In this document: positions 1 to 9,134 of the stretch, piece by piece
Position numbering within the stretch: position 1 is the stretch's first letter
Layout of the letters: every line of letters begins with the position of its first letter
Source: a virus
Length of the DNA: 64,000 bases
Reading direction: 5' to 3' (one strand)
Virus record (IMG/VR): IMGVR_UViG_3300005529_000026
Coordinates: 30,357 to 94,356 of that record
The notes under the pieces: generated by a model
Told to the model about the DNA's origin: nothing
Seen by the model: the letters and a program-made list of their open reading frames with translations, nothing else
The model's database searches: none
Made by a program: the position numbers and the translations under genes

Positions 1-1
1 T

Positions 2-3000
2 CAGTTGCTGACGGAGTTTGCCAAGCCTACGGATGTTTTCACGCCGCAGGATACCGCTGAGGTTCCGCAGTACATTGAGCCGACTGGCGTTCTGGGCGCT
101 GCCCCGGATGATGTTCAGGCTCTAGAACTGGCTAGCTGGACTTCCACGCAACTTTCTTTCAACACCAACGTGGCTGCTCCATCTGGCGGCGGCTTCGAGG
201 TTCGTTGGACGGACGAATCGTGGGGCGCAGACGATGCTAAGAATCTGATTACGCGCACGTCTTCACAGACGTTCAACGTTCCGCGTGTCAGCCGTAATTC
301 CATTATCTTCGTCAAGGCTTATGACGTTCGCAATAATCTGCTGTGGTCAGAAGACCTGACACAGGCAGCGTGGACAAAGACCCAATGCAACGTCACGAAG
401 ACAACTGAAACAAACCCGGATGGCGATAAAGGCATAATCAGCACAGTTAACTTCAACGGCGGTAACGTTGTTGCGGTTGTGCAGCAGGCTACATCGGTTG
501 CGGCGAGCGGCAAGCAGTTTGCCTTCTCCGTAAGCATGAAAGGCGCTGCGGGCACATCTGTGACTGTCCGCGTTAGCAATGGAACGACGAACGTTGTGAA
601 CACCAGCGTCCCGATGACGGGTAACTGGATGCGCAAAACGTTTAGCGGCACATTCGGCGCGGTGTCGGGCAACATCACGGTACATCTTCAGTACCAAGGA
701 AGCCCGGCCTACAGCCTAAAAGTGACTAGGGCTTCCCTAGAGCTACGGCTAACCGAAACGGTTTACTGCAAAACCAATTCTGCGGTTTACGGCGCTAACT
801 CTCGTTTCGCAGCCGTCAGTCGCGTGCAGTTTCCGTTGCTTGCTCCCGTCGTCACTAGCGCGAGTGGCAAGATTCAGTCGCCCACGCAGGCGCTGTTTTC
901 GTTCACAATTCCCAGCACGGATTACCAAGACATTTATCGTCTCGTAATTCGTCGCCTAGACAACACCGGCACGAACGCGGTTGAAACCGTGTACGACCAG
1001 TTGTGGGATGGCTTTACGTTCAAGCAGGTGAATCTGGTTGGCGTTCCGGGCGACCCGAACGGTAACCCGTTCACACAAAATGAGTGGTTTGACATCTCTA
1101 CGGTGAACTTGCTGGGAGAGTTTGACACTCCGGTAAAGTTGCACTTGACTGTTGCAGCGCCGGTCGTAACGGCGATTGCGATTGACCAAGACAACAACCT
1201 GATTGAATGGGATTGGACGGGACAAGCTGACTCGTTTGATTTACAGATTGACTCAACCGGCACTGGCACTTTTACGACAAATGAGATTGACCTGACTGGG
1301 GCTAAAGGTCTGCTTGACCATACGCTCACGCTAGGTTCTAGACTTATTCGAGATGCGTTCGACATCCGCATTCGCGGAGTAAACGGCTTCGGAGTCGGTA
1401 ACTGGCTCTCGCTTCACAGCGATGGCGTAGTGCCACAAAATGTTCTGAGCGCTCAGGTATCACAAGAAGGTCTAAACGTAGACGGTCACTGGTACAGTGT
1501 TCTGAATTTTGTCTGGACTGTTCCAACGTCGGACACACAGTTTGCAGGTATCAACATCTACGTCCGGCAGACTGCGCCCGGCCCGAACGGTGCTGGACAG
1601 TTCACAAGTCAATGGAAGTCGTTCTTGACCAAGCGTAAGGACGTTACGCAGTGGCGTGAGCGCCTAGAAAAAACCGGAGAGACGGTTCAGTTCGCTTTCG
1701 TCAGCTATGACAATGAAGGCTTTGAAAAGCGTATTGCGGTATCGCCGCAAGTTGGTGGAATCGTTCTAGATGCTCTAGATACGCCCCCCGCTATTCCTGT
1801 GGCCCTGAACGGTCGCGGCGAGGCCAAGCGGCACTTCATTCAGTGGAACGAGAATACCGAGACTGACATCGCCGGTTATGAGTTGTGGTCAGCGCCTGAA
1901 ACTGAGGCGGCATTACCGCCCGGAGGCTCATGGACGCTCATCTACACAACGCAAGCTGCGCCTAAGACGACTTCAGGGTTGCAAACGTACATCAACTCTG
2001 CAAAGCCTGACGAAGGGAAAAAGTACGCTGTTCGTGCGTTCGATAAAGGGCAGAACTACTCCGGCTTTACGTCACCACTACTGATTCGAGCGCTGCTCGA
2101 CATCTCTGATGGCGACAACCTGCTAGCAAACGGTAATTTTCAGCAATGGGATAGAACAGATGGTTCTGTTTCCGTGGCGACGTTTTATACGTTTACCGGA
2201 ACCGGCACTGCTTCATTCCAAAGCAATGCTCACACTGGCGGCAAGTACGCACAGCAAATCGTCGCTGCGCCGGGGCAGACAGCGCGTATCACTTCATCTC
2301 TAGGAAAGATTAGCGCCGGGCAGATTTATATTGCTGGGCAGCTAATCTGGGACAGCATCGTTGACGTTACAGCCGTTTCAGAGTTTGGGTGGAACTTCTA
2401 TGATTACGCGGGAAACCTCGTAGCTACGTGTTCCACTGGCTTGAAGGGCACAGGATTCAACGGGCAAGCGCTCGGAGAGTATTACGTCTGGTTCATTGCG
2501 CCGCAAGCGAGTGATTCGGTTCTCAGCACGGCTACCGGTCAGTTCTCGATAAGCTGGTTGAGCGCCGTAACTCCTGTGTTCTGTTCGCTATATTCCGGCC
2601 TGAATAACGGCTCTGGAAGCACGTACACGCGGCAATATGGCAGGCTAGCTTTAGGGCAGGCTAAGAACGCAGCAACAAATGCTCCGTTCGGCACTCCTAT
2701 CTCATCCACGGTTATTTTCACTCCCAGCACAACCTCGGTTAGTTGGAGCAGTGGAACTGTGGTAATGGGAGGCTCTCAATCGAGCTTGCAGACATACAGC
2801 GTCAACTCTGGCTCGTTTAGCCCGCTGACACAAGCGACAACGTACATCGCGTATCTAGACTTCAAGACGTTACCAACGCCTACTGTGAAGTTCACCAGCA
2901 GCCTCAGCGGGCTGCAAGGCGATGCGAACGTTTTCCTAGGCGCGTTTACAACTGCTTTGACAACTCCTTCGGCCCCGACGTTGAACACGACGGCGCAAAC

Positions 3001-3364
3001 CAGCGCTCCGAGTGCAACGTATTCGGTGAAGGTGCAGACGTGCTATGCATTGACCCGCGATGCGGGTAGCGCATTGTCGGCTGCTGCCAGCGTTAACTGC
3101 TCTGCCGGGCAGACATTCATTGTGTCTCCTCCTTCCACAGGTGATGCTCTTTACACGCACTACGACGTGTATGTGGGTGGATTGCTGGTAACGCCTTCTC
3201 CGATTCCGAAATCAATGGCGTACACGCACAACGCTTTGCTCAGTTCGTCCAATGACGGGACAGTGGTAGCCCCGGTTGGCTCGGTTGGCGGCGGCGGCAG
3301 TACAGGGCTAGGAGACGGTACGACAAAGCAGACGGTGTTTAGAGCGCCGTCCGGTGGCATGTAA
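2..3364 (+). CDS. phage tail tip / fibre protein, 5'-truncated
   Basis: The frame is open to the window edge, so the N-terminus is missing; about 1,120 residues are visible. The protein is rich in Thr, Ser and Gly with repeated beta-sandwich segments of fibronectin III type. Around residues 115-250 a stretch beginning WSEDLTQAAWTK looks like the carbohydrate-binding modules of phage tail proteins, and a second such module starts near residue 720 (NLLANGNFQQW). The C-terminus is Gly/Ser rich. The likely role is host recognition at the tail tip. A strong terminator follows directly. Family placement is inferred from composition and motif style only. Confidence 0.7.
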   Translation, partial: QLLTEFAKPTDVFTPQDTAEVPQYIEPTGVLGAAPDDVQALELASWTSTQLSFNTNVAAPSGGGFEVRWTDESWGADDAKNLITRTSSQTFNVPRVSRNSIIFVKAYDVRNNLLWSEDLTQAAWTKTQCNVTKTTETNPDGDKGIISTVNFNGGNVVAVVQQATSVAASGKQFAFSVSMKGAAGTSVTVRVSNGTTNVVNTSVPMTGNWMRKTFSGTFGAVSGNITVHLQYQGSPAYSLKVTRASLELRLTETVYCKTNSAVYGANSRFAAVSRVQFPLLAPVVTSASGKIQSPTQALFSFTIPSTDYQDIYRLVIRRLDNTGTNAVETVYDQLWDGFTFKQVNLVGVPGDPNGNPFTQNEWFDISTVNLLGEFDTPVKLHLTVAAPVVTAIAIDQDNNLIEWDWTGQADSFDLQIDSTGTGTFTTNEIDLTGAKGLLDHTLTLGSRLIRDAFDIRIRGVNGFGVGNWLSLHSDGVVPQNVLSAQVSQEGLNVDGHWYSVLNFVWTVPTSDTQFAGINIYVRQTAPGPNGAGQFTSQWKSFLTKRKDVTQWRERLEKTGETVQFAFVSYDNEGFEKRIAVSPQVGGIVLDALDTPPAIPVALNGRGEAKRHFIQWNENTETDIAGYELWSAPETEAALPPGGSWTLIYTTQAAPKTTSGLQTYINSAKPDEGKKYAVRAFDKGQNYSGFTSPLLIRALLDISDGDNLLANGNFQQWDRTDGSVSVATFYTFTGTGTASFQSNAHTGGKYAQQIVAAPGQTARITSSLGKISAGQIYIAGQLIWDSIVDVTAVSEFGWNFYDYAGNLVATCSTGLKGTGFNGQALGEYYVWFIAPQASDSVLSTATGQFSISWLSAVTPVFCSLYSGLNNGSGSTYTRQYGRLALGQAKNAATNAPFGTPISSTVIFTPSTTSVSWSSGTVVMGGSQSSLQTYSVNSGSFSPLTQATTYIAYLDFKTLPTPTVKFTSSLSGLQGDANVFLGAFTTALTTPSAPTLNTTAQTSAPSATYSVKVQTCYALTRDAGSALSAAASVNCSAGQTFIVSPPSTGDALYTHYDVYVGGLLVTPSPIPKSMAYTHNALLSSSNDGTVVAPVGSVGGGGSTGLGDGTTKQTVFRAPSGGM

Positions 3365-3385
3365 GAGATTCTTAGAAAGGGAGAG

Positions 3386-3418
3386 AGGGCGCTTAACAAT
3401 AGCGCCCTTTTTCTTTTT
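3386..3418 (+). terminator. rho-independent terminator after the tail gene
   Basis: A perfect 8-bp stem AGGGCGCT/AGCGCCCT with a 7-nt loop is followed by TTTTCTTTTT. It lies 22 nt after the stop codon of the tail gene. Confidence 0.9.
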
Positions 3419-3423
3419 GGCCT

Positions 3424-3714
3424 ATGGCATACGAACTCGAACTGATTCAGCACACAATAGACGAAAAGACACATCATCATCACTTAATTGTGCAGCTTGT
3501 CGAGCTTGATGTGAACGGGAACGAAATAGGCCGTGGTGAGGTTTACCAGCGCAGTTTCAATCTCCCTAACGCCGAAGACGGCTTTGATTTTGACGGCGAA
3601 TTCACGGCTCTCAAGGCGCTCCTAGCTGAGCGCTACGGACGTGTCAAAAAGCATACCGACACCCTGCACAAGGCTTTCAAGAAACATTTCCGAAATAAGA
3701 AGGACAAGAATTAA
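3424..3714 (+). CDS. small protein of unknown function in the tail region
   Basis: 96 residues. The N-terminal half contains a His-rich patch (KTHHHHLIV) in a probable beta-strand region; the C-terminus is Lys-rich. The start is close to the preceding terminator, so its transcript probably reads through or starts nearby. It abuts the next structural gene. No family recognised. Confidence 0.7.
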   Translation: MAYELELIQHTIDEKTHHHHLIVQLVELDVNGNEIGRGEVYQRSFNLPNAEDGFDFDGEFTALKALLAERYGRVKKHTDTLHKAFKKHFRNKKDKN

Positions 3715-3715
3715 C

Positions 3716-4177
3716 ATGGCAAGGCTACCTTTCGTTGTAACTACCACTTCAGAAATCGCTACCGGCTCCGGCGCGGATAAGACTGTTCTACAGATTAACG
3801 CCCCGACAAATCAGCGTGTGGCGGTGAAGTCGGTTGAGATTACGTTCAAGGGCACCGACCCTAGCGCTACTCCCATTCTCGTCAAGCTCTGCCAACAGAC
3901 CGCCGCGACCGGCTCAGGTTCGTCTGCGTCGAATACCCCGGCCAAAGAAGACCCCGGCATTAGCACGAGCATCCAGACGACCGGAAAGCAGGGCTACACT
4001 TCAGAACCTACCGGCACGGTCATCGTGCGCCAATGGGAAGTTCACCCGCAGGCGGGTCTACTGTACTCGTTTCCTTTGGGAGATGAAGTTGTGGTTCCCG
4101 GCGGCGGTGCTCTGGGTATTGTTGTAAACGCTGCTGCATCAGTCAGTTGCGCTCCCTTATTCCGCTGCGAGGAGTAA
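3716..4177 (+). CDS. probable minor virion protein
   Basis: 153 residues starting at the ATG one base after the previous stop. A longer frame exists upstream but would overlap the previous gene by 75 nt, so the internal ATG is preferred. The sequence is beta-rich (ITFKGTDPS, GDEVVVPGGG) with no membrane segment. Position among tail genes suggests a virion or baseplate accessory role. No family recognised. Confidence 0.7.
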   Translation: MARLPFVVTTTSEIATGSGADKTVLQINAPTNQRVAVKSVEITFKGTDPSATPILVKLCQQTAATGSGSSASNTPAKEDPGISTSIQTTGKQGYTSEPTGTVIVRQWEVHPQAGLLYSFPLGDEVVVPGGGALGIVVNAAASVSCAPLFRCEE

Positions 4178-4184
4178 TTTCTAG

Positions 4185-5099
4185 ATGGCTAGCAGTACAA
4201 AGACGGCCTCAACAGTATCGCAAACAAATCCGTCACCGTCATTTTCATTTGTGTCGTGGACTAACCTCACGAATGGGCGCGTCATCGGGGACAGTCAATA
4301 CGCCACAGCCGCTTTGAATTCTGCTGGTGGATTAGGGCCGAATCAATCCTATTATTACAACTGGGAGTCATTCGGTTTTTCTATTCCTTCCAACGCCACT
4401 ATCCAAGGTATAGAAGCCACAATAGTAGCCAAGAGAACCGCTGGATGTACTGGTTTTTACGGCAACGTGTGGCTAGAGACCTCTCCGTTGACGGGTACAC
4501 CTAAAGGCATTTTGCTTAGTGGCGGGAACATCACGACAACTGATACGACTTCGGTATTTGGTGGTTCGGCATATCTGTGGAGCACAACATGGACGCCGGG
4601 TGAAATCGGGGTGATTGCACTTCGATGCTCGGTCAATTGCGACACCGGCTCCGGCACGTTCTCCCTAGATGGTGCTAGCCTCACAGTTTATTACACACTG
4701 CCTCGCCCCGGACAACCGCCAAAGATTTTCAAGCAGACGCGGTACGCGGGAGACATGCGCAGTGGCGCTAGGGTAATTCGCGCCCAGTATTTAACTACAA
4801 CCGGCATTGACCAGAACAGAACTCGCACGGCGACTCGCGGGCCGCAATTCCCGCGTCTTGTGAAAGCGATTGGTGGAACGGTACAGAACTTCTTCAAGCT
4901 GAATGCGGTATTTACAGCGCCTACGAAGCAAATCTATTTGAAGTCCGTGGGCATTCTTACCGGCGGTACAACGCAGGTTTATTTCAAGAAGTTTGTAGCG
5001 GGCATGACGCAAATCTTTTACCGTACGTTAGGCGCTTCGACGGCTTACACTAGCCAGAGTTTCAGGCAAGTAAGGAAGCGCGTGTACGGCGGGCGCTAA
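4185..5099 (+). CDS. probable tail/adhesin-like structural protein
   Basis: 304 residues. Residues 1-170 look like a beta-sandwich lectin or adhesin domain rich in Ser, Thr, Gly and aromatics. The C-terminal 130 residues are basic with short repeated phrases (KQIYLK, TQVYFK, TQIFYR), suggesting a repetitive beta structure. It starts 7 nt after the previous gene. Function is inferred from composition and location. Confidence 0.65.
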   Translation: MASSTKTASTVSQTNPSPSFSFVSWTNLTNGRVIGDSQYATAALNSAGGLGPNQSYYYNWESFGFSIPSNATIQGIEATIVAKRTAGCTGFYGNVWLETSPLTGTPKGILLSGGNITTTDTTSVFGGSAYLWSTTWTPGEIGVIALRCSVNCDTGSGTFSLDGASLTVYYTLPRPGQPPKIFKQTRYAGDMRSGARVIRAQYLTTTGIDQNRTRTATRGPQFPRLVKAIGGTVQNFFKLNAVFTAPTKQIYLKSVGILTGGTTQVYFKKFVAGMTQIFYRTLGASTAYTSQSFRQVRKRVYGGR

Positions 5100-5112
5100 C
5101 AAGGATTAACAC

Positions 5113-5574
5113 ATGGCACAATTTGGCTTTTATCAGGACACATCGAGTGCGCCTGATTTCACAAAACCGATTAACGTTGGCACGCCGCTCACGCAGTCTA
5201 TTGACATTGACGCTGGCGGCGTGGTCACCCAGCGCATCTGGTTCGGCAGCGACCAGTCGAGCCAGCAGGTGCAAGACAATGCTAGCCCCGGTGTGGCACA
5301 AATCACGGTTTCTATCGTGGACGCCACAGCCGGAAACACCAACCCTACAACGCGCTTCAAGCTGTTTAAGGGCAACAGCCCGCCCGCTGATTGGAATACG
5401 GTCACGGCAGGCGCGTCAATCAATCTCGGCACATCGGTAGTAGGTGGTGCCGGGAACGCTGTATCCATTTGGGTGCAGTACACTGGGCCTGCCAATGAAA
5501 ATAGCGGCAGTCCCATTACCTACACCGACTTGTCGTTCCAAACCAATACTCTGCGGCAGGTAGCTTTCCCGTAA
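5113..5574 (+). CDS. probable small virion protein
   Basis: 153 residues, beta-rich, with no predicted membrane segment. It resembles its neighbours in Thr/Gly-rich composition and follows the upstream gene by 13 nt. No family recognised; probably a decoration or tail accessory protein. Confidence 0.65.
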   Translation: MAQFGFYQDTSSAPDFTKPINVGTPLTQSIDIDAGGVVTQRIWFGSDQSSQQVQDNASPGVAQITVSIVDATAGNTNPTTRFKLFKGNSPPADWNTVTAGASINLGTSVVGGAGNAVSIWVQYTGPANENSGSPITYTDLSFQTNTLRQVAFP

Positions 5575-5593
5575 TATTTTGAAGTGAGGCAGC

Positions 5594-5923
5594 TTGCAAG
5601 TGGCTGACGCAACACCTTTTCTAGATAAAGTGACGAAGATAGGGTCGTTCGGTTCGTTCGTTCTGGCAGCCGCCCTCATGGTCAGTAGCTTCGTGGGCAA
5701 GAATGCCGTGAACGCGCAGACTGTGCAGACGAACACCCAAACGATTCAGGAATTAAGGCACCAACTTGACGTGCTGCAACAGCAAGTTTCTCAGCAGCAA
5801 GTCATTGCAAACGAGGTTAGAAACGTGAAAGAGCAGGTCGTGCAGACCAACAGCGGCTTGAACCGATTGTCTGACGAACTGCATGCGTGGCAGCGCGAGG
5901 AGCGCCGCCTGCATTCGCACTAA
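5594..5923 (+). CDS. membrane-anchored coiled-coil protein
   Basis: 109 residues from a TTG start preceded by GTGAGG; a GTG two codons later is an alternative. A single hydrophobic segment at about residues 18-35 is followed by a Gln-rich coiled coil (about 45-100). The topology fits an inner-membrane spanin-like or holin-accessory protein, but no family is recognised. It is the last gene before a new promoter. Confidence 0.6.
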   Translation: MQVADATPFLDKVTKIGSFGSFVLAAALMVSSFVGKNAVNAQTVQTNTQTIQELRHQLDVLQQQVSQQQVIANEVRNVKEQVVQTNSGLNRLSDELHAWQREERRLHSH

Positions 5924-5958
5924 TATCCTAGACATTCCTAGGATGCCAAGAATTGTGC

Positions 5959-5987
5959 TTGACATACAAGTAAGTTCGCGGTATACT
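5959..5987 (+). promoter_or_regulatory. consensus sigma70-type promoter
   Basis: TTGACA, a 17-nt spacer, then TATACT. It lies upstream of the phosphoesterase gene. An inverted repeat (ATCCTAG/CTAGGAT, around 5924-5943) just upstream could be an operator. The leader that follows contains a terminator-like hairpin. Confidence 0.85.
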
Positions 5988-6018
5988 AATCTCATAATCG
6001 AATAACGATTTGCCCTTC

Positions 6019-6061
6019 AGGGGCGTAGCCGACGTGTATATCGCTGCGCCCCTATTGTTTT
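6019..6061 (+). promoter_or_regulatory. terminator-like leader hairpin, possible attenuator
   Basis: An 11-bp RNA stem (6019-6029 with 6043-6053, one U-G wobble) with a 13-nt loop is followed by ATTGTTTT. It sits about 30 nt after the expected transcription start and just before the ribosome-binding site of the phosphoesterase, so transcription of the operon must pass it. Confidence 0.7.
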
Positions 6062-6072
6062 CGGGAGACCCT

Positions 6073-7224
6073 TTGACCAAGCGCCTTTCGCAAGAAGAAA
6101 AGACCAACCGGCTTATTGAACGCCTGAAGCTGGATAATGAACAGCTTCGTGCTCTCAATAAGAAGCTCAGTCGCAACCGTGGGATGGCATTTGAACAGGT
6201 CGTTGACCAGTTTAAGGAAGTCCTTTCGGGAGACGGGTTTAAGAACTTCACGGTTAGGCCAGTTTACCTCCCCAAGCACAAGCCTCTTTCCAAGTCGGTG
6301 TTTGACGCCGACCACTCGGAAATTGCAACGCTCCTTTTGAGCGACCTGCATTTCGGTGAGGACATCCGGCCTGAAGAATCAAACGGCATCAACAAATACA
6401 ACTCTATCATCGGGGCAAACCGCCTCTGGCACGTTATAAGCAAATTCAAGCGTATCGTTCGTGGGCACCAGTCAATGTACCGCGTCGAGAAGATTTGGGT
6501 TCCTATCCTAGGTGACCTAATTAGCGGTTCACATATTCCTGAACTAGCGCTTACGAATGACTTGCTTGACGCTCCCAGCGCAGTGCTGGCTGCTCGTCTC
6601 CTCATCATCGCCATCATTGAGCTAAAGACATTAGGACTGCCCATCGAGATTGACTGCATTGTGGGCAACCACGGTCGCATGCTTCTGAAGATGCCTGCCA
6701 AGCGGCAGGCAGAGCAGAGCTTCGATTGGATGGTGTACTGCATGCTTGAGCAAGAGTTTGCGAACGATTCACAAGTGAAAGTCCGAATCCACACCGGCCA
6801 GTTTGGAGTCGTGGAGCAATTCGGTCATCGCATTGTCATCGAGCACGGCATCGCAGTAGCAAGCGGAAAAGAGCGCGAGCTTGAAAGCGCCATTCGAGAC
6901 ATCTTCGATAGCCCGATATATCGCAAGGCAACGAAGATGGAAGGAACATCCGTTGATTACGTCATCATTGGCAACATGCACCAAGCCAAGGATGGCGAGC
7001 GGTATATGGTCAATGGTTGTCTGCCCGGCTCGAACGAGTACGGCCTGTCCCTTCGACTAGACCCTATCGGCGCAATCCAGCAGATGTTCGGCATTAGCCG
7101 TAAGCGAATTCCTAGCTGGCATTACCCGCTCGATGTTTCGGATGTTCTTGACGGGGACGATGAAAACTCGATGGTGGAATTTGCAAAGCAGTTTATGGCG
7201 GTTCACGGTAGAGGCCGCCTCTAA
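6073..7224 (+). CDS. calcineurin-like metallophosphoesterase
   Basis: 383 residues from a TTG preceded by GGGAG (6063-6067); a longer frame upstream would run through the leader hairpin and lacks a binding site. Metal-binding motifs appear in the family order: SDLHFG (about residue 90), LGDLISG (about 147), GNHGR (about 200) and GNMHQ (about 300). The N-terminus carries a coiled-coil region. Metal-dependent phosphoesterases of this kind include DNA repair nucleases and phosphatases; the substrate here is unknown. First gene after the promoter, apparently co-transcribed with the genes to 10.3 kb. Confidence 0.8.
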   Translation: MTKRLSQEEKTNRLIERLKLDNEQLRALNKKLSRNRGMAFEQVVDQFKEVLSGDGFKNFTVRPVYLPKHKPLSKSVFDADHSEIATLLLSDLHFGEDIRPEESNGINKYNSIIGANRLWHVISKFKRIVRGHQSMYRVEKIWVPILGDLISGSHIPELALTNDLLDAPSAVLAARLLIIAIIELKTLGLPIEIDCIVGNHGRMLLKMPAKRQAEQSFDWMVYCMLEQEFANDSQVKVRIHTGQFGVVEQFGHRIVIEHGIAVASGKERELESAIRDIFDSPIYRKATKMEGTSVDYVIIGNMHQAKDGERYMVNGCLPGSNEYGLSLRLDPIGAIQQMFGISRKRIPSWHYPLDVSDVLDGDDENSMVEFAKQFMAVHGRGRL

Positions 7225-7248
7225 GTCGTAGACAAGCAATGGAGTGGC

Positions 7249-7923
7249 ATGAGTAATTTAGACCAGACAATCATCGTTGGCTTTGGCTACAAGGCACGGC
7301 GTGGCAAGGACACAGCTACGCAGGCGATTGTGGAGCGATTCAAAGGTGAATACGACGTTCGCCGGTACGCCTTCGCAGATGAGCTAAAGCGAGAAGTCAA
7401 CCAAGCGGCGGAAGCAGCCGGGGGTATGTGGCAACTGTACTGGAAGATGCGCGAAAGCGGTCAGCTTCCTAGCAGCGTTGCGTTTGATACCAATCCCGAC
7501 ATGACCGACCCGCTCTGCCCGTTGGGAAAGCAGAGACAGCTTTTGCAGTGGTGGGGAACGGAGTATCGCCGCGCCCAGTACAAGGACTACTGGGTATACC
7601 GCCTAGAACAGCGCCTAGAACTGGAACAGCCCAAGTTTGCCCTAATTTCGGACTTGCGCTTTCCTAACGAGTGGGCGTGGATAAAGAAAAACCTAGGTAA
7701 AACCGTTCGCCTCGACCGCGTTGGTTTCGATGACGCCGCGCACGGAACGAATGCAGGCCACATCTCTGAACACGCACTGGATGGCTTTGAGTTTGACTAC
7801 GCCCTCGCTGTGCCGGATGGAGATGTTGAAGAACTGAAGCGCCGTGCAATTACCACGTTTGAGGAAATTGTGGCGTGTTACCAGATGCCAACTTTCGAGT
7901 TGGAATTTGAAGTACAGGGCTAA
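7249..7923 (+). CDS. deoxynucleoside monophosphate kinase (T4 gp1-like)
   Basis: 224 residues, ATG with GGAG upstream. The N-terminal ATP-binding loop GYKARRGKDT, the FADELK segment and the ISDLRFPNEW segment match phage dNMP kinases, which phosphorylate dNMPs to dNDPs using ATP. It fits with ThyX and the ribonucleotide reductase encoded elsewhere in the window as part of dNTP supply. Confidence 0.8.
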   Translation: MSNLDQTIIVGFGYKARRGKDTATQAIVERFKGEYDVRRYAFADELKREVNQAAEAAGGMWQLYWKMRESGQLPSSVAFDTNPDMTDPLCPLGKQRQLLQWWGTEYRRAQYKDYWVYRLEQRLELEQPKFALISDLRFPNEWAWIKKNLGKTVRLDRVGFDDAAHGTNAGHISEHALDGFEFDYALAVPDGDVEELKRRAITTFEEIVACYQMPTFELEFEVQG

Positions 7924-7929
7924 AGCAAC

Positions 7930-8112
7930 ATGGCAAAGCAGAAACCTCTTGCGGTTTATCACAGCGGCTCTTTTAAGCAGGACATGCGGGCATACGGATG
8001 CGACCGCATGAGCCGCGACCCAATTTATCGGGATGCAGTTCACCAAGCAATCAACGAGCGCCGGGCGGCTGAGCGAGCGGCAAGGGAGGCTGCGAAAGTT
8101 GCAGACCAGTAA
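7930..8112 (+). CDS. small basic protein, unknown
   Basis: 60 residues ending in an Ala/Arg-rich helix. It lies 6 nt after the kinase gene and its stop directly abuts the next ATG, so it is part of the operon. No family recognised. Confidence 0.6.
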   Translation: MAKQKPLAVYHSGSFKQDMRAYGCDRMSRDPIYRDAVHQAINERRAAERAAREAAKVADQ

Positions 8113-8739
8113 ATGCTACGCAGTCTGGGCCTCTTAGTAAGTCTTGCATTTTTAGCATCGGTGTTGCTGGTAGCGGCCACTAAGCCGTTACCAGCATTCA
8201 TCAAGGCAACACACAAATTAACTTTTCAAGATGGAGGAGTCTGCTCTGGCACGGCTGTAGGGCCACACGCAATTCTTACAGCCACTCACTGCGAGGTTAG
8301 TACAGGACAATCGCTGCTAATCGGCTCGACACGAGTGCAGATTGTTGGCGTCATGCGCGACGGTAGCGACCATACGCTCCTTCTTATCAAAGGAGCTAGC
8401 CTAACGGACGTAGTGACCGTTGAGCAAAGAACTCTGGCTGTTGGAGAGTCTATTCGCATGGTGGGAAACCCCGGAGGATTGGAACAGATGTTCCGCAGAG
8501 GGTACATCATGGGCGGGACAACCGACAGCGAGGGCGAGCGCTTGATAGTGCTAGACATTAACGGTTTCCCCGGCGACTCAGGCGCGGGCCTTATTGACGC
8601 GGCTGGGCATGTGGTGGGAGTCATAAGTCTAATTCACACTGAATGGCGAGATGACCCCTGCTCCTGCATGATGAAGACAATGGCAGCGTTCCCGCTAGCA
8701 TTCAGCCAGCAGCAGATTCAGAAGGCGAGAGTATTTTGA
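8113..8739 (+). CDS. exported trypsin-like serine protease
   Basis: 208 residues with an N-terminal hydrophobic signal segment (about 3-22). The catalytic triad can be placed as His59 (TATHC), Asp86 (GSDHTLL) and Ser156 (GDSGAG) in the chymotrypsin-fold order. Cys44 and Cys60 could form the disulphide next to the histidine. Its start follows the previous stop without a gap. The protein should act outside the cytoplasm or on the cell envelope; the target is unknown. Confidence 0.8.
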   Translation: MLRSLGLLVSLAFLASVLLVAATKPLPAFIKATHKLTFQDGGVCSGTAVGPHAILTATHCEVSTGQSLLIGSTRVQIVGVMRDGSDHTLLLIKGASLTDVVTVEQRTLAVGESIRMVGNPGGLEQMFRRGYIMGGTTDSEGERLIVLDINGFPGDSGAGLIDAAGHVVGVISLIHTEWRDDPCSCMMKTMAAFPLAFSQQQIQKARVF

Positions 8740-9134
8740 GCAGCGTACCAAAAGTGGTATGTGTAGATTTTGACGGCACTCTTTGCGAGTTTGCTTACCC
8801 CGGTATCGGAGACCCGAAGCCCGGAGCTAAAGAAGCTCTACAGGCGTTCAGGGATATGGGATATCACGTCATCATCTACTCGTGCCGCACATGCAAGTGG
8901 TATCCAGAATTGTTTGCCGCCCCCGGCGAAGTGCTGGATATGAACCGGAAATGCATAACGGACATGATTGCGTGGCTGAAGAAGCACGATATTCCTTATG
9001 ACGAGATTGATGATGGCAGCAAAGGAAAGCCTATGGGAGACTATTACATAGACGACAAAGGCGTTCGCTTTGACAACAATTGGCCGGACATCCAGCGGTT
9101 TGTAGAAGAACGGAATAGACTTTATGGACGCTAG
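8736..9134 (+). CDS. HAD-superfamily hydrolase
   Basis: 132 residues from a TTG that overlaps the protease stop by 4 nt. The motif DFDGTLCEF near residue 12 is the HAD nucleophile motif; IIYSCR and a later DDK segment follow. Such small phage HAD proteins are probably nucleotidases or phosphatases; the substrate is unknown. Confidence 0.75.
   Translation: MSSVPKVVCVDFDGTLCEFAYPGIGDPKPGAKEALQAFRDMGYHVIIYSCRTCKWYPELFAAPGEVLDMNRKCITDMIAWLKKHDIPYDEIDDGSKGKPMGDYYIDDKGVRFDNNWPDIQRFVEERNRLYGR

Noticed and set aside
48-3300. several short - strand frames in the tail gene
   Set aside because: All are shadows of the long + strand gene with no start signals of their own.
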